NCBI RefSeq assembly: GCF_002920915.1
Contig: NZ_PQVF01000019.1
Span: forward strand, 3,392-62,462
Direction: 5' to 3'
From: Solitalea longa
Lineage (GTDB): Bacteria; Bacteroidota; Bacteroidia; Sphingobacteriales; Sphingobacteriaceae
DNA: 59,071 nt
Program-made: the position numbers and the translations under genes
Shown: positions 16,348-24,702 of the stretch, one piece after another
Position numbering within the stretch: the stretch's first letter is position 1
Layout: the number at the start of each line of letters is the position of its first letter
The notes under the pieces: model-generated
What the model saw: only the letters and a program-made list of their open reading frames with translations
What the model was told of the DNA's origin: nothing
The model's database searches: none

Positions 16348-17568
16348 TTAAGAAGAAGTTTGCCCTTTTACATTAAATGCATCCGTTAATCCTACCGAAA
16401 CAAGATTAAATGCATATACCATAAGCATAATTGCCAAACCAGGTAAAACTGCCAAATAAGCAGCATCAATAATTATATACCCATAATGCTCTTTGATCAT
16501 TCCACCCCATGAAGGAAATGGAGGTTGCACCCCAAACCCCAAAAAGCTCAAGCCAGCTTCGAGCAAAATAGCTGAAGCAAAGTTTGCTGACGCTACCACT
16601 AAAATAGGCCCTGATATATTAGGCAGAATATGGCGAACAATAATTCGGGCATTACTAAATCCCATTGCTCTTCCGGCTTCAACATATTCAACTTCTCTGA
16701 TCCCCATAATTTGTCCTCGAACCATACGGGCAACATCAACCCAGGTTGTTAAACCTATGGCCACAAAAACCTGAAAAAAACCTTTGCCCAGAGCAAATGA
16801 AATGGCAATAACAATAAGTAATGACGGTAAAGACCAAACAACATTTATCAACCATGAAATAAACTGATCGATCCAGCCTCCATAATAACCAGCTAAGGCG
16901 CCCAACGCTATACCAATGATCAAGGAGATTAACACCGACATGAAACCAACCGACAAGGAAACTCTGGACCCCAAAATTAACCGGCTTAACATATCACGAC
17001 CATACAGATCTGTTCCTAACCAATACTTACGTTTAATAATGTGTTCTTCGGCCACTTTTTTCTGTAAATCCGCTAGCGAAATCGCTTCCTGTTGACCATA
17101 AATAGTTTTGAAATCAAACTTTTCATTGGAAAATATCACCTTTTCATTTTCAGCTAATGGATAAGCCACATCAGCCAATGAAAATGATCGCTCGAGTTTG
17201 TCATCATTATTTACTCCTGTGTACTCGTTTACAACAATACTATCGCCTTTAAATTGATAAGAATTGATTGGAACGAAATCAAAAAAATCAGGCTGACCAT
17301 ACAAAATCTTAGTGAAGAAATTAACAGTATCAACTTGTTGATTTTTCCTGATCGCTAAAAATTGCACTGAAGAACCGGGATGTTTAGTGCTTAATTGAAT
17401 AGCCATACGATTAGCCATAGGCGCATGGTCGGGCATAATCAGGTATCCCAACATTGAAATGAAGATAAACACCAGGATTATTGCCAGTCCAAATACCGAT
17501 AATTTATTACGAAGAAAGCGCTTTTTAGTGCGCTGCCATGGAGTTTCAGGAGAATTAGCCGAAGACAT
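16348..17568 (-). CDS. ABC transporter permease of the DppC/OppC (peptide/nickel) family
   Basis: A 406-residue permease. Membrane helix 1 is LSVFGLAIILVFIFISMLGYLI. It is followed by an insert of roughly 130 residues facing the periplasm, then the OppC core starting KYWLGTDLYGRDMLSRLILGSRVSLSVG. The EAA coupling loop EYVEAGRAMGFSNARIIVRHILPN, which docks on the ATPase, is intact, as is LLEAGLSFLGFGVQPPFPSWG. Oligopeptides are the likely substrate. It is a lone gene: no binding protein, second permease or ATPase is in the window, as is common in Bacteroidota. A perfect -7 box ends only 5 bases before its ATG. Confidence 0.88.
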   Translation of the reverse strand: MSSANSPETPWQRTKKRFLRNKLSVFGLAIILVFIFISMLGYLIMPDHAPMANRMAIQLSTKHPGSSVQFLAIRKNQQVDTVNFFTKILYGQPDFFDFVPINSYQFKGDSIVVNEYTGVNNDDKLERSFSLADVAYPLAENEKVIFSNEKFDFKTIYGQQEAISLADLQKKVAEEHIIKRKYWLGTDLYGRDMLSRLILGSRVSLSVGFMSVLISLIIGIALGALAGYYGGWIDQFISWLINVVWSLPSLLIVIAISFALGKGFFQVFVAIGLTTWVDVARMVRGQIMGIREVEYVEAGRAMGFSNARIIVRHILPNISGPILVVASANFASAILLEAGLSFLGFGVQPPFPSWGGMIKEHYGYIIIDAAYLAVLPGLAIMLMVYAFNLVSVGLTDAFNVKGQTSS

Positions 17569-17573
17569 AGGCT

Positions 17574-17581
17574 CAAATATA
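17574..17581 (-). promoter_or_regulatory. -7 box directly before the permease start
   Basis: On the minus strand TATATTTG (TAnnTTTG), leaving 5 bases to the ATG. Transcription would begin at about the start codon. No TTG lies at the usual -33 distance. Confidence 0.5.
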
Positions 17582-17662
17582 GAATCTCATTAACTTAATT
17601 TAGAATTATATAAAACAGTATAAGTAAGATATTTTGGCAGATGCATGAATAAATTCACCAAA

Positions 17663-18793
17663 TTACTGTACCATTCTTCCCTTCCATTCATATTGCTTCG
17701 ACTGTCCAGCTAAACCAATATAAACTATATAAAACAAATGAATGAACACCAAAACCGGCAACCATTTCATCAAATTTGTTTTATTTAAAAACCGGGCAAC
17801 CGGTATTACCCAAAGGAAATCAATAAGACATTTACACAAATACACAACAATAAATACCCACGCAAAATGAACATTGAAAACAGCTATGAATAAATTAAGC
17901 AGCATAACTGCATAAAAAGAAAAGACGGTGATTCCCATCCACACCATATTCTTGTTTTGGTATTTGGTACTTTTTGATGCCCAACGTTTACGCTGAGCGA
18001 TAAATTCTTTTAGAGTGGGCTTTGCGTGAGTATAAACTATAGCCTCTCTGGCCTTCAAGAAACTCACCTTACCTTCAAAGCTTGAAAGCATTTTGTGCAA
18101 TAACAACTCATCATCTCCTGAAGCGATATGATCAATACCGGTGAACCCACCTACTTCAAAAAACGCTTTTTTCTCATAAGCAAGGTTAGCCCCATTACAG
18201 CTTCCTGCAATTTTATTAGCAATAGACGCCGCTCCCAAACTGATCAAACTCATAAACTCAAGTCCTTGCAGCTCTTCAAAGGCTGTTTGTTCTTCAAAAT
18301 AAGCTACCGGAGCCGAAAGCATTTTATTACCGGTGGCCTCGTATTCATTAACAATGCTACGAATCCAATTTGGACCCATCCGACAATCACCGTCAGTAGT
18401 AACAATTAAATCGCCGGATGCAATGGTTATGGCATCGGCTATTGCTTTCTTTTTGTAAGAGTTTAAAGCCGGGTCGGCCTGTAATTTTATCAGTTTTAGA
18501 TTTGGAAAATTGATTGACTGAACCACCTCTGCAGTACTGTCGGTTGAGTGATCATCAATAACAATGATTTCCAACAGTTCAACTGGATAATTTTGTGCGG
18601 CAATATCCCCCACACATTTACCGATCATTTTCTCCTCGTTTCGTGCAGGAATAATTACCGTAACTTTTGTAGTATGTGGAGTTTTATCAAGGAGCGGTTT
18701 TCTTATTTTTCTCCATCCGATAATAAAACTTCCTGCTATAAGAAAGTAAGCGAGCGCTAATAAAACGGTTAAAATATCAATCAGTAGTTGCAC
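17663..18793 (-). CDS. Glycosyltransferase family 2, membrane-bound
   Basis: A 376-residue inverting glycosyltransferase. It has an N-terminal membrane helix (residues 2-27), a GT-A domain with VTVIIPARNEE, the nucleotide-binding VIDDHSTD (78-85), the metal-binding TDGD (133-136), ASGDDELL and a QxxRW motif (Q267-W271, QRKRW). Two or three C-terminal helices complete it. QxxRW and the membrane anchors point to lipid or polymer glycosylation. It overlaps the upstream flippase-like gene by 17 bases, so the pair very likely acts together. The sugar and acceptor cannot be told from sequence. Confidence 0.88.
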   Translation of the reverse strand: MQLLIDILTVLLALAYFLIAGSFIIGWRKIRKPLLDKTPHTTKVTVIIPARNEEKMIGKCVGDIAAQNYPVELLEIIVIDDHSTDSTAEVVQSINFPNLKLIKLQADPALNSYKKKAIADAITIASGDLIVTTDGDCRMGPNWIRSIVNEYEATGNKMLSAPVAYFEEQTAFEELQGLEFMSLISLGAASIANKIAGSCNGANLAYEKKAFFEVGGFTGIDHIASGDDELLLHKMLSSFEGKVSFLKAREAIVYTHAKPTLKEFIAQRKRWASKSTKYQNKNMVWMGITVFSFYAVMLLNLFIAVFNVHFAWVFIVVYLCKCLIDFLWVIPVARFLNKTNLMKWLPVLVFIHLFYIVYIGLAGQSKQYEWKGRMVQ

Positions 18794-19754
18794 TAAAAAA
18801 ATTCGCTTTTAAAACAAAATAAACACCCAATAAAGAAGGAATGATGAGATTAAGTAACCAAACGCCGAAAGCTGCTGCCAATACATTCACAGCTTCTGCA
18901 TCTCCTACTAAAAAACCGAAGAAATACGTTGCTGCTGCTCCTCTCACCCCTATATCAAAGAATGCGAAGGTAGGCAAAATTGATTGAACCATGTAAATCA
19001 CACTTATCAACATCATGCTCATCGGATAGGTAACCTGCGGAATAAATAGGTTAATCAGCAGGTAATACTGCATTGAAAACACGAGGTATCGTAAGAGACT
19101 AATTCCAAAAACATTCAAAAGCTCTGCTTTATTATATCTTAGCAATACCCTGAAGTTTTTTTTGAATTTATGTAAAAACGAGAAGGAGTCGAGAATGATA
19201 TAAAACCACCGGATATTTAACATCAATAATATAAACCCGGCAGAGATCAAAACTGCGGCAAAAGCAATGGCAATCATTACCACTGTATTTACCGGAACAA
19301 AAATCTTAATAAAAAACACCAACCCAATTACTCCGGCAACGTTTGTTACCATCATTTGACTCAATGATCCAACTCCCATGGATAAAACTCCTTGAACCCT
19401 GTTCTCTGGATTGAGGTACAACACGCGACCTCCAAACTCTCCAATACGGCTGGGAGTGAATACCGCCAGGGTTAAACCGGCCAGTATTGATTCAATGGTT
19501 CGTTTCCACGGCATCACTTCTACTTTCTGCACCAGGTATCGCCATTTAAGTGTTTCGAGCAGAAGATTTAAATAAGCCAAATAAATTACAATAATAAAAT
19601 ATGAGATTACACGGGGAGTAAATCGTGTTTTAGTAAAGGCTTCAATCTTATGAATCGAATCAGGTTGAGTTAGTTTGCTATAAACAAACCAACAAGTAAG
19701 TACCAAAATCAATATTTTAATGAAGATCACCAGGATCTTTTTGGAAATAGGCAT
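18777..19754 (-). CDS. Flippase-like membrane protein (lysylphosphatidylglycerol synthase TM region / UPF0104)
   Basis: A 325-residue polytopic membrane protein with about eight helices of the LPG-synthase TM (UPF0104) family. The family pattern around residue 105 is seen as TPSRIGEFGGRVLYL (in relatives PGRLGE...). This domain in MprF moves lipids across the membrane; stand-alone members often neighbour glycosyltransferases, as here, and may flip glycolipids. The start overlaps nothing upstream. The downstream glycosyltransferase begins 17 bases before this gene ends, so translational coupling is likely. Confidence 0.82.
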   Translation of the reverse strand: MPISKKILVIFIKILILVLTCWFVYSKLTQPDSIHKIEAFTKTRFTPRVISYFIIVIYLAYLNLLLETLKWRYLVQKVEVMPWKRTIESILAGLTLAVFTPSRIGEFGGRVLYLNPENRVQGVLSMGVGSLSQMMVTNVAGVIGLVFFIKIFVPVNTVVMIAIAFAAVLISAGFILLMLNIRWFYIILDSFSFLHKFKKNFRVLLRYNKAELLNVFGISLLRYLVFSMQYYLLINLFIPQVTYPMSMMLISVIYMVQSILPTFAFFDIGVRGAAATYFFGFLVGDAEAVNVLAAAFGVWLLNLIIPSLLGVYFVLKANFFSATTD

Positions 19755-19906
19755 ATGTATCAGGTTAAAAGCTTTGATTAAATAGCCTTAATCTTTAATA
19801 GTATCATTTAAAATGGCGAATATCTTTATAATTTTTAATTAAATACGCATTGGCTTTGAGTGTAACAAAAATTTCTAGTACTTCGTGTTTTTAAAATCAG
19901 CAATAG

Positions 19907-20470
19907 GTGTCAGACAAAAAAGAGCGTATTATTTTAGGAATTGACCCGGGTACGGCGGTATTAGGTTATGGATTAGTTTTAGAAACCCGCAATAAACTTC
20001 AATTACTTACCCTGGGTGTCATTCATCTTAAGAAGTATGAAAATCATGCCTTAAAGTTGCGTCGTATTTTTGAACGCACCTCCATGCTAATTGAAGAATA
20101 CAAGCCAGATTGTATGGCTCTGGAAGATCCGTTTTACGGCAAAAACGTACAGGTAATGCTTAAGCTAGGCAGAGCACAGGGAGTAGCCATGGCCGCAGCC
20201 CTAAGCCGTGATCTTCCCATTTTCGAATATTCTCCAAAAAAAATCAAGCAATCTATTACCGGAAACGGAAATGCAACCAAAGAACAGGTTGCTGGTATGC
20301 TCAAACAGTTACTCAACTTTAGCGAAACGCCCGAGTTTTTAGATGCCACCGACGGTTTAGCTGTAGCCGTTTGCCACTCATTCCAAAAAATTGGATTAGA
20401 TGGCAATGCAAAGAAAACATATTCGGGCTGGGAGTCTTTTGTTAAGGATAATCAAAAGCGGCTTAAATAA
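19907..20470 (+). CDS. ruvC: Crossover junction endodeoxyribonuclease RuvC
   Basis: Resolves Holliday junctions in recombination. The four acidic catalytic residues are in place: D13 (LGIDPGTAVLGYG), E73 (ALEDPFYGKN), D146 and D149 (LDATDGLAVAVCH). At 187 residues the length is normal. The start is GTG at 19907; it puts the first catalytic Asp at the usual distance from the N-terminus, and no ATG is available. ruvA/ruvB are not nearby. It is convergent with the HIT-family gene with only 11 bases between them. Confidence 0.95.
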   Translation: MSDKKERIILGIDPGTAVLGYGLVLETRNKLQLLTLGVIHLKKYENHALKLRRIFERTSMLIEEYKPDCMALEDPFYGKNVQVMLKLGRAQGVAMAAALSRDLPIFEYSPKKIKQSITGNGNATKEQVAGMLKQLLNFSETPEFLDATDGLAVAVCHSFQKIGLDGNAKKTYSGWESFVKDNQKRLK

Positions 20471-20481
20471 ACTTAGCCTTG

Positions 20482-20871
20482 CTATTGGGCTAAAATTTTA
20501 TCCAAGGTAGCTTTTAATTTATCCATTGATGGCGGAGAAGGCTTTTTACTGAAGTTCATATCTCCAATGTGATTAATAGGGATAAGATGAATGTGCGCAT
20601 GCGGAACCTCTAAACCTATAACTGTGACCCCAATTCTTAAGCACGGAATCGCTTTTTCAATTTTCTTCGCAACCTGCTTCGAAAAAATCATCATGCGGCC
20701 TAATAATTCATCATCTACATCGAAAAGATAATCAACCTCTTTTTTAGGAACAACCAGGGTATGACCCTCTGCTAAAGGTTCAATATCCAAAAACGCCAGA
20801 AACTCATCGTTTTCTGCCACTTTAAAGGCGGGAATTTCTCCAGCTATAATTTTTGAGAAGATAGAAGCCAT
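20482..20871 (-). CDS. HIT family nucleotide-binding protein (HINT type)
   Basis: A 129-residue histidine-triad protein. The triad is HAHIH (VPHAHIHLIPI), about residues 95-99, and the N-terminus MASIFSKIIAGEIPAFKVAEND is of the HINT branch. HINT enzymes hydrolyse phosphoramidates such as AMP-lysine or aminoacyl-AMP. It follows greA on the minus strand across an 80-bp gap that contains a 17-bp perfect palindrome. Co-transcription with greA is possible because the palindrome lacks a T-run on that side. Confidence 0.92.
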   Translation of the reverse strand: MASIFSKIIAGEIPAFKVAENDEFLAFLDIEPLAEGHTLVVPKKEVDYLFDVDDELLGRMMIFSKQVAKKIEKAIPCLRIGVTVIGLEVPHAHIHLIPINHIGDMNFSKKPSPPSMDKLKATLDKILAQ

Positions 20872-20890
20872 TTCAGGTTATGTATTAAAT

Positions 20891-20938
20891 AATTGCGGGT
20901 TACGAGTTTTGGCATTATACCACTCGTAACCCGCAATT
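20891..20938. repeat. Perfect 17-bp palindrome between greA and the HIT gene
   Basis: Arms 20891-20907 (AATTGCGGGTTACGAGT) and 20922-20938, loop 14 bases. No poly-T follows on the minus strand, so it does not look like a simple terminator. It may be an intergenic repeat or an mRNA-stability hairpin. Confidence 0.75.
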
Positions 20939-20951
20939 TATAATTTAAAGA

Positions 20952-21425
20952 TTATCTACTAATTTCAAGAATTTCAAACTGCATAGTGCCGTTAGGAACG
21001 GTTACATCAGCAATTTCACCTACCGATTTACCCAGTAATCCCTTTGCAATTGGCGATTGAACTGAGATTTTACCGGTTTTCAAGTCCGCTTCTTTTTCAG
21101 CAACCAATTGATAGTTCATTACCGTGCCATTCTTCATATTTTTGATCTTCACTTTCGAAAGCACTAACACTTTCGATGTATCCAATTTTGATTCATCGAT
21201 TATACGTGAATTCGACAAAACCTCTTCCAGTTTGGCAATCTTCAGCTCATGCAAGCCTTGGGCCTCTTTAGCAGCGTCATATTCAGCATTTTCAGAAAGG
21301 TCTCCTTTATCACGAGCTTCCGCAATTTGCCTTGAGATCTCTGCTCTGCCTTGAGTTTTAAGATAGGTTAACTCTTGCTTAAGTTTCTCTAATCCCTCCG
21401 GAGTTAAGTATGTTATCTCTGCCAT
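20952..21425 (-). CDS. greA: Transcription elongation factor GreA
   Basis: Rescues backtracked RNA polymerase by stimulating transcript cleavage. The protein (157 residues from the ATG at 21425) begins MAEITYLTPEGLEKLKQEL and has the N-terminal coiled coil with the acidic tip DLSENAEYDAAKEAQG, where the catalytic Asp/Glu pair resides, and the C-terminal FKBP-like domain ending in ITVP-like DVTVPNGTMQFEILEIS. A longer in-frame extension to 21509 exists but lacks family similarity and would run through the leader hairpin, so it is rejected. A terminator hairpin sits in the 5' leader. Confidence 0.95.
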   Translation of the reverse strand: MAEITYLTPEGLEKLKQELTYLKTQGRAEISRQIAEARDKGDLSENAEYDAAKEAQGLHELKIAKLEEVLSNSRIIDESKLDTSKVLVLSKVKIKNMKNGTVMNYQLVAEKEADLKTGKISVQSPIAKGLLGKSVGEIADVTVPNGTMQFEILEISR

Positions 21426-21454
21426 AACGCAACAATTATTTTTATTAACTGATA

Positions 21455-21502
21455 TATAAAAAAGAAACAAGACTACTCGCCGCTTACGACGCATAGTCTT
21501 GT
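21455..21502 (-). promoter_or_regulatory. Terminator/attenuator hairpin in the greA leader
   Basis: On the minus strand ACAAGACTA, an 18-base partly self-complementary loop, TAGTCTTGT, then TTCTTTTTT. This is a proper intrinsic terminator located 30 bases before the greA ATG and downstream of a -7 box. It may attenuate greA or form the end of a short leader RNA. It could alternatively be the terminator of the upstream dehydrogenase gene, whose stop is about 127 bases away. Confidence 0.75.
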
Positions 21503-21514
21503 TATACAATGCTA

Positions 21515-21522
21515 CAAAATTA
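21515..21522 (-). promoter_or_regulatory. -7 box of a probable greA leader promoter
   Basis: On the minus strand TAATTTTG (TAnnTTTG), 12 bases before the leader hairpin. No clean -33 TTG; the nearest candidate is TTC. Confidence 0.45.
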
Positions 21523-21628
21523 AAACTTATTTTCCGAATTTTCTATTAACTATTTATAAACACTTGATTAACAATGATAAGCAGTATTTGTTCTATGTAA
21601 TTTATAATAGCTTTTTAAGTAAAATGGC

Positions 21629-22564
21629 CTAATAAATGACTTTAAAATGATGTGCTATTTTTTCCGCAAGTACTTCCGAAATCTTTTGGTATGATTCAAC
21701 ACTCCATCCTCCAACATGCGGACTCAACAATACATTTTCCCTCCTTCTCAGGTCATCAAACCAAATCTTATCATTATCCCTTAGCGGGAATTTTTCCGTT
21801 TGTAAAACATCCAAGCCGGCACCTATTACTTTACCTGTATCCAACGCTTTCAACAAACCAGGAATTTTGACAATTTCACCTCTAGCCGTATTTACCAACC
21901 ATATATTCTTCCTAAACCGATTAAAAAACGACTCATCTACCATAAACCTTGTTTCTTCAGTTAAGGGGATGTGCAAACTTAAAACATCAGCCTGTTCAAA
22001 TAAATCTTCCAAAGAGCTTTCATTAACCCAATCATCACCAAATCCGGTTTTATATTTATCATAAGCTAGTACCTGCACATCAAAACCTTTCAGCTTTTTA
22101 GCAAAAGCAGGGCCCATGTAGCCATACCCTATAATACCGACAGTAAGTCCATCCAGTTCCCATCCACGGTTCCCTTCTCTATCCCAAATGCCCTCCCGAA
22201 CTTCCTTGTTGCCTTTGGGAAACTTATTCATTACGGACAGCAGCATTCCCAAAGTATGCTCGCCAACCGCATTAGCGTTTCCTTCAGGTGCATTAAACAA
22301 CTCAACGTTTTTAATCACGGCATACTCCACATCAATATTGTCCATTCCGGCACCGGCACGGGCAATAAACTTTAATCCAATGGCTTTATCGAATAATTCT
22401 TTTTCTACTCTGAATTTGGTTCGAACAACCATTCCTTCGTACCTATGAATACAATCCAGAACCTGTTGGTAAGTAATTTGAGGTTGGTAATCGCAAACGA
22501 AGCCTTTTTCAGTTAAACGCTCCATTAATATTGGATGAGTTTCATCAACGATAAGAACTTGCAT
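21629..22564 (-). CDS. D-isomer-specific 2-hydroxyacid dehydrogenase (phosphoglycerate-dehydrogenase-like)
   Basis: A 311-residue NAD-dependent dehydrogenase. Residues IKFIARAGAGMDNID, the Rossmann motif VGIIGYGYMGPAFAKKL, the catalytic Arg region NTARGEIV and the catalytic His region LSPHVGGWS are all visible. The sequence resembles the short SerA-type enzymes lacking an ACT domain, so the substrate could be 3-phosphoglycerate or another 2-hydroxyacid. A serC neighbour is absent, which leaves serine synthesis uncertain. It runs in the same direction as rsmA upstream (59 bases away) and may be co-transcribed. Confidence 0.88.
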   Translation of the reverse strand: MQVLIVDETHPILMERLTEKGFVCDYQPQITYQQVLDCIHRYEGMVVRTKFRVEKELFDKAIGLKFIARAGAGMDNIDVEYAVIKNVELFNAPEGNANAVGEHTLGMLLSVMNKFPKGNKEVREGIWDREGNRGWELDGLTVGIIGYGYMGPAFAKKLKGFDVQVLAYDKYKTGFGDDWVNESSLEDLFEQADVLSLHIPLTEETRFMVDESFFNRFRKNIWLVNTARGEIVKIPGLLKALDTGKVIGAGLDVLQTEKFPLRDNDKIWFDDLRRRENVLLSPHVGGWSVESYQKISEVLAEKIAHHFKVIY

Positions 22565-22623
22565 CTAAAAAGATATGTGTTAGAAATAGAATAATGATGA
22601 ATACTTGAATTAAAACAAGAAGC

Positions 22624-23394
22624 CTACTGCTCCAGCAATTGCGTAATTTTAATAAAATCCTCAACCGAAAGTTTTTCAGCACGAAGCTCTAAAGTAACAT
22701 CATCTATTTTCCCTTTAGGCTGAAACTGGCTCAAGGCGTTCCTTAATTGTTTTCTCCGTTGATTAAAGGCTGCTTTAACTACTTGAAAAAACAGTTTTTC
22801 ATTACAGTTTAAGCTCGTAGACTCCTTCCTGGTTAAGCGGATAACTCCTGAATTTACCTTCGGAGGAGGATTAAAAACACCCGGTTTTACAGTAAATAAA
22901 TATTCAATTTTATAATAGGCTTGAGTAAGCACACTCAAAATGCCATATTCTTTTCCTCCAGGTTTGGCTGCAACTCGCTCACCCACCTCTTTTTGAAACA
23001 TTCCAACCATTTCCGGAACCATAGCTCGGTTTTCAATGATCTTAAAAATTATCTGGGAAGAGATATTGTAGGGGAAGTTGCCAATAATGGCGAACTGTTC
23101 TTTAAATACAGAAGAAAAATCCATCGCCAAAAAATCACCATGAACAATTCTATCTTTAAGCTCAGGGTATTTTTTATGAAGATATTCTATCGATTCACCA
23201 TCTATATCAATTAAATGAGTTTTATAGGCTTCTTTCTTTACCAGAAAATCCGTTAAAACGCCCATCCCCGGACCAACTTCTAAAACATCAGTATAGCCAA
23301 GCGATGGTCGTAAACCCTCCACAATTTTTTGTGCTATATTTTTATCAGTTAAAAAATGCTGACCGAGATGTTTTTTAGCTCTTACTAATGACAT
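22624..23394 (-). CDS. rsmA: 16S rRNA (adenine1518-N6/adenine1519-N6)-dimethyltransferase
   Basis: KsgA/RsmA dimethylates two adjacent adenines in helix 45 of 16S rRNA during small-subunit maturation. The 256-residue sequence has KKHLGQHFLTDKNI at the N-terminus, the SAM-binding VLEVGPGMGVLTDFL, and the catalytic IGNFPYNISSQI (NFPY in place of the common NLPY). A C-terminal RKQLRNALSQF block is typical. It lies divergent from pdxA with about 150 bp between them; rsmA-pdxA adjacency is also seen in other bacteria. Confidence 0.96.
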   Translation of the reverse strand: MSLVRAKKHLGQHFLTDKNIAQKIVEGLRPSLGYTDVLEVGPGMGVLTDFLVKKEAYKTHLIDIDGESIEYLHKKYPELKDRIVHGDFLAMDFSSVFKEQFAIIGNFPYNISSQIIFKIIENRAMVPEMVGMFQKEVGERVAAKPGGKEYGILSVLTQAYYKIEYLFTVKPGVFNPPPKVNSGVIRLTRKESTSLNCNEKLFFQVVKAAFNQRRKQLRNALSQFQPKGKIDDVTLELRAEKLSVEDFIKITQLLEQ

Positions 23395-23505
23395 ATATAA
23401 TGGTAAATTAGGCAGTTACTGATAATAGTTGTTATTTTTCTGGTTATAATATGTAGCTAAGCTAAATTCAGAACTTAATACTAATAACAGATTCCTTTTA
23501 TCTTA

Positions 23506-23513
23506 TAACTTTG
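23506..23513 (+). promoter_or_regulatory. -7 box of the pdxA promoter
   Basis: TAACTTTG (TAnnTTTG), 30 bases before the pdxA ATG. A good -33 TTG is not evident. Confidence 0.5.
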
Positions 23514-23543
23514 TAGTTTATTAAAATTCAAAAATCGTAATAA

Positions 23544-24629
23544 ATGTCGAACGTACCGCAGAAAAAAATAAAAGTCGGCATCTCTATCGGTGACATCAAT
23601 GGAATTGGCATCGAAGTGATTCTGAAATCCCTACTAGATAATCGCATTTTAGAACATTGTATTCCTATTGTGTACGGTTCGGTGAAAATTACTTCTTTCC
23701 ACCGTAAGGCTCTAAATATTCAAGACTTCAGTTTTAATATCATCCAAAGTACAGATCAGGCCAACCCTAAACGTGCTAATCTGATTAACTGTTGGGATGA
23801 AGAAGTTAAAATTGATATTGGCCAGCAAACTGAAAATGGTGGAAAATATGCGTTTAGATCATTAGAAGCGGCCACAAACGATTTGTTAGAAGGCAAATTA
23901 GATGCACTTGTTACGGCACCTATTAACAAGCACAATATCCAGCAAGAGGGCTTCGATTTCCCAGGGCATACCGAATACCTGCAACAAAAAGCTGGCAATG
24001 ATGAATCGTTGATGTTTTTAGTGAGTGACGACCTTCGTGTGGGAGTAGTTACCGGCCATATTCCGGTTAAAGATGTAGCCGGTGCCATTACGGTTGAAAA
24101 GATTTTGGCTAAGCTTCGCTTAATGGATAAAAGCTTAAGAAAAGACTTTTGGATCGAGAAACCGAAAATCGCTGTTTTAGGATTGAATCCTCATGCCGGT
24201 GATGACGGATTAATTGGTGATGAAGAAATTAACACCATTATTCCGGCCATTGAAGAAGCACGAAAAGAAAAGATTTTAGCTTTAGGCCCATATCCTGCCG
24301 ATGGTTTCTTCGGCAAAGGCCTGCATAACCAATTTGATGCTGTTTTAGCCATGTATCACGACCAAGGTTTGGTGGCATTTAAAGCCCTTTCATTTGGAAC
24401 TGGAGTGAACTTTACCGCCGGATTGCCATTTGTTCGCACGTCTCCGGATCACGGCACAGGTTACGATATTGCCGGAAAAAATCAGGCAAATGAAACCTCT
24501 TTCCGCAAAGCAATTTATACGGCCATTGATGTGGTTCGCAAACGTAGGGAAACTGCCGAGTTGCTTGAAAACCCTTTAAAAGTTGGCCAGCTTAAAATGA
24601 AAGTTACCCAGGAAGATAGCGAGGAATAG
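23544..24629 (+). CDS. pdxA: 4-hydroxythreonine-4-phosphate dehydrogenase
   Basis: NAD-dependent oxidation of 4-phosphohydroxy-L-threonine in DXP-dependent vitamin B6 synthesis. Recognised blocks are VGISIGDINGIGIEV (N-terminal, in place of the common GDPxGIGPE), TAPINKHN, GHTEYLQ, LGLNPHAGDDGLIGDEE, and MYHDQGLVAFKAL followed by RTSPDHGTGYDIAG, which include the metal-binding His and Asp residues. The length of 361 is slightly longer than the usual 330-340. A strong terminator follows. It is divergent from rsmA. Confidence 0.95.
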   Translation: MSNVPQKKIKVGISIGDINGIGIEVILKSLLDNRILEHCIPIVYGSVKITSFHRKALNIQDFSFNIIQSTDQANPKRANLINCWDEEVKIDIGQQTENGGKYAFRSLEAATNDLLEGKLDALVTAPINKHNIQQEGFDFPGHTEYLQQKAGNDESLMFLVSDDLRVGVVTGHIPVKDVAGAITVEKILAKLRLMDKSLRKDFWIEKPKIAVLGLNPHAGDDGLIGDEEINTIIPAIEEARKEKILALGPYPADGFFGKGLHNQFDAVLAMYHDQGLVAFKALSFGTGVNFTAGLPFVRTSPDHGTGYDIAGKNQANETSFRKAIYTAIDVVRKRRETAELLENPLKVGQLKMKVTQEDSEE

Positions 24630-24656
24630 TCTTCTTTAAGTTTAACGATAACCTTA

Positions 24657-24689
24657 AAAACTTCCTTAGTAACCCTAAGGAAGTTTTTT
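24657..24689 (+). terminator. Intrinsic terminator of pdxA
   Basis: AAAACTTCCTTAG, 5-base loop, CTAAGGAAGTTTT, and a T6 tract. The next gene starts 13 bases after its end. Confidence 0.9.
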
Positions 24690-24702
24690 GTTATATTACC
24701 TT

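Noticed and set aside
16348-17568. OppC permease as part of a local peptide-transport operon
   Set aside because: No second permease, ATPase or binding protein gene is adjacent.
20952-21509. GreA with an extra N-terminal extension starting at 21509
   Set aside because: The extension lacks GreA similarity and would run through the leader terminator; ATG at 21425 fits the family.
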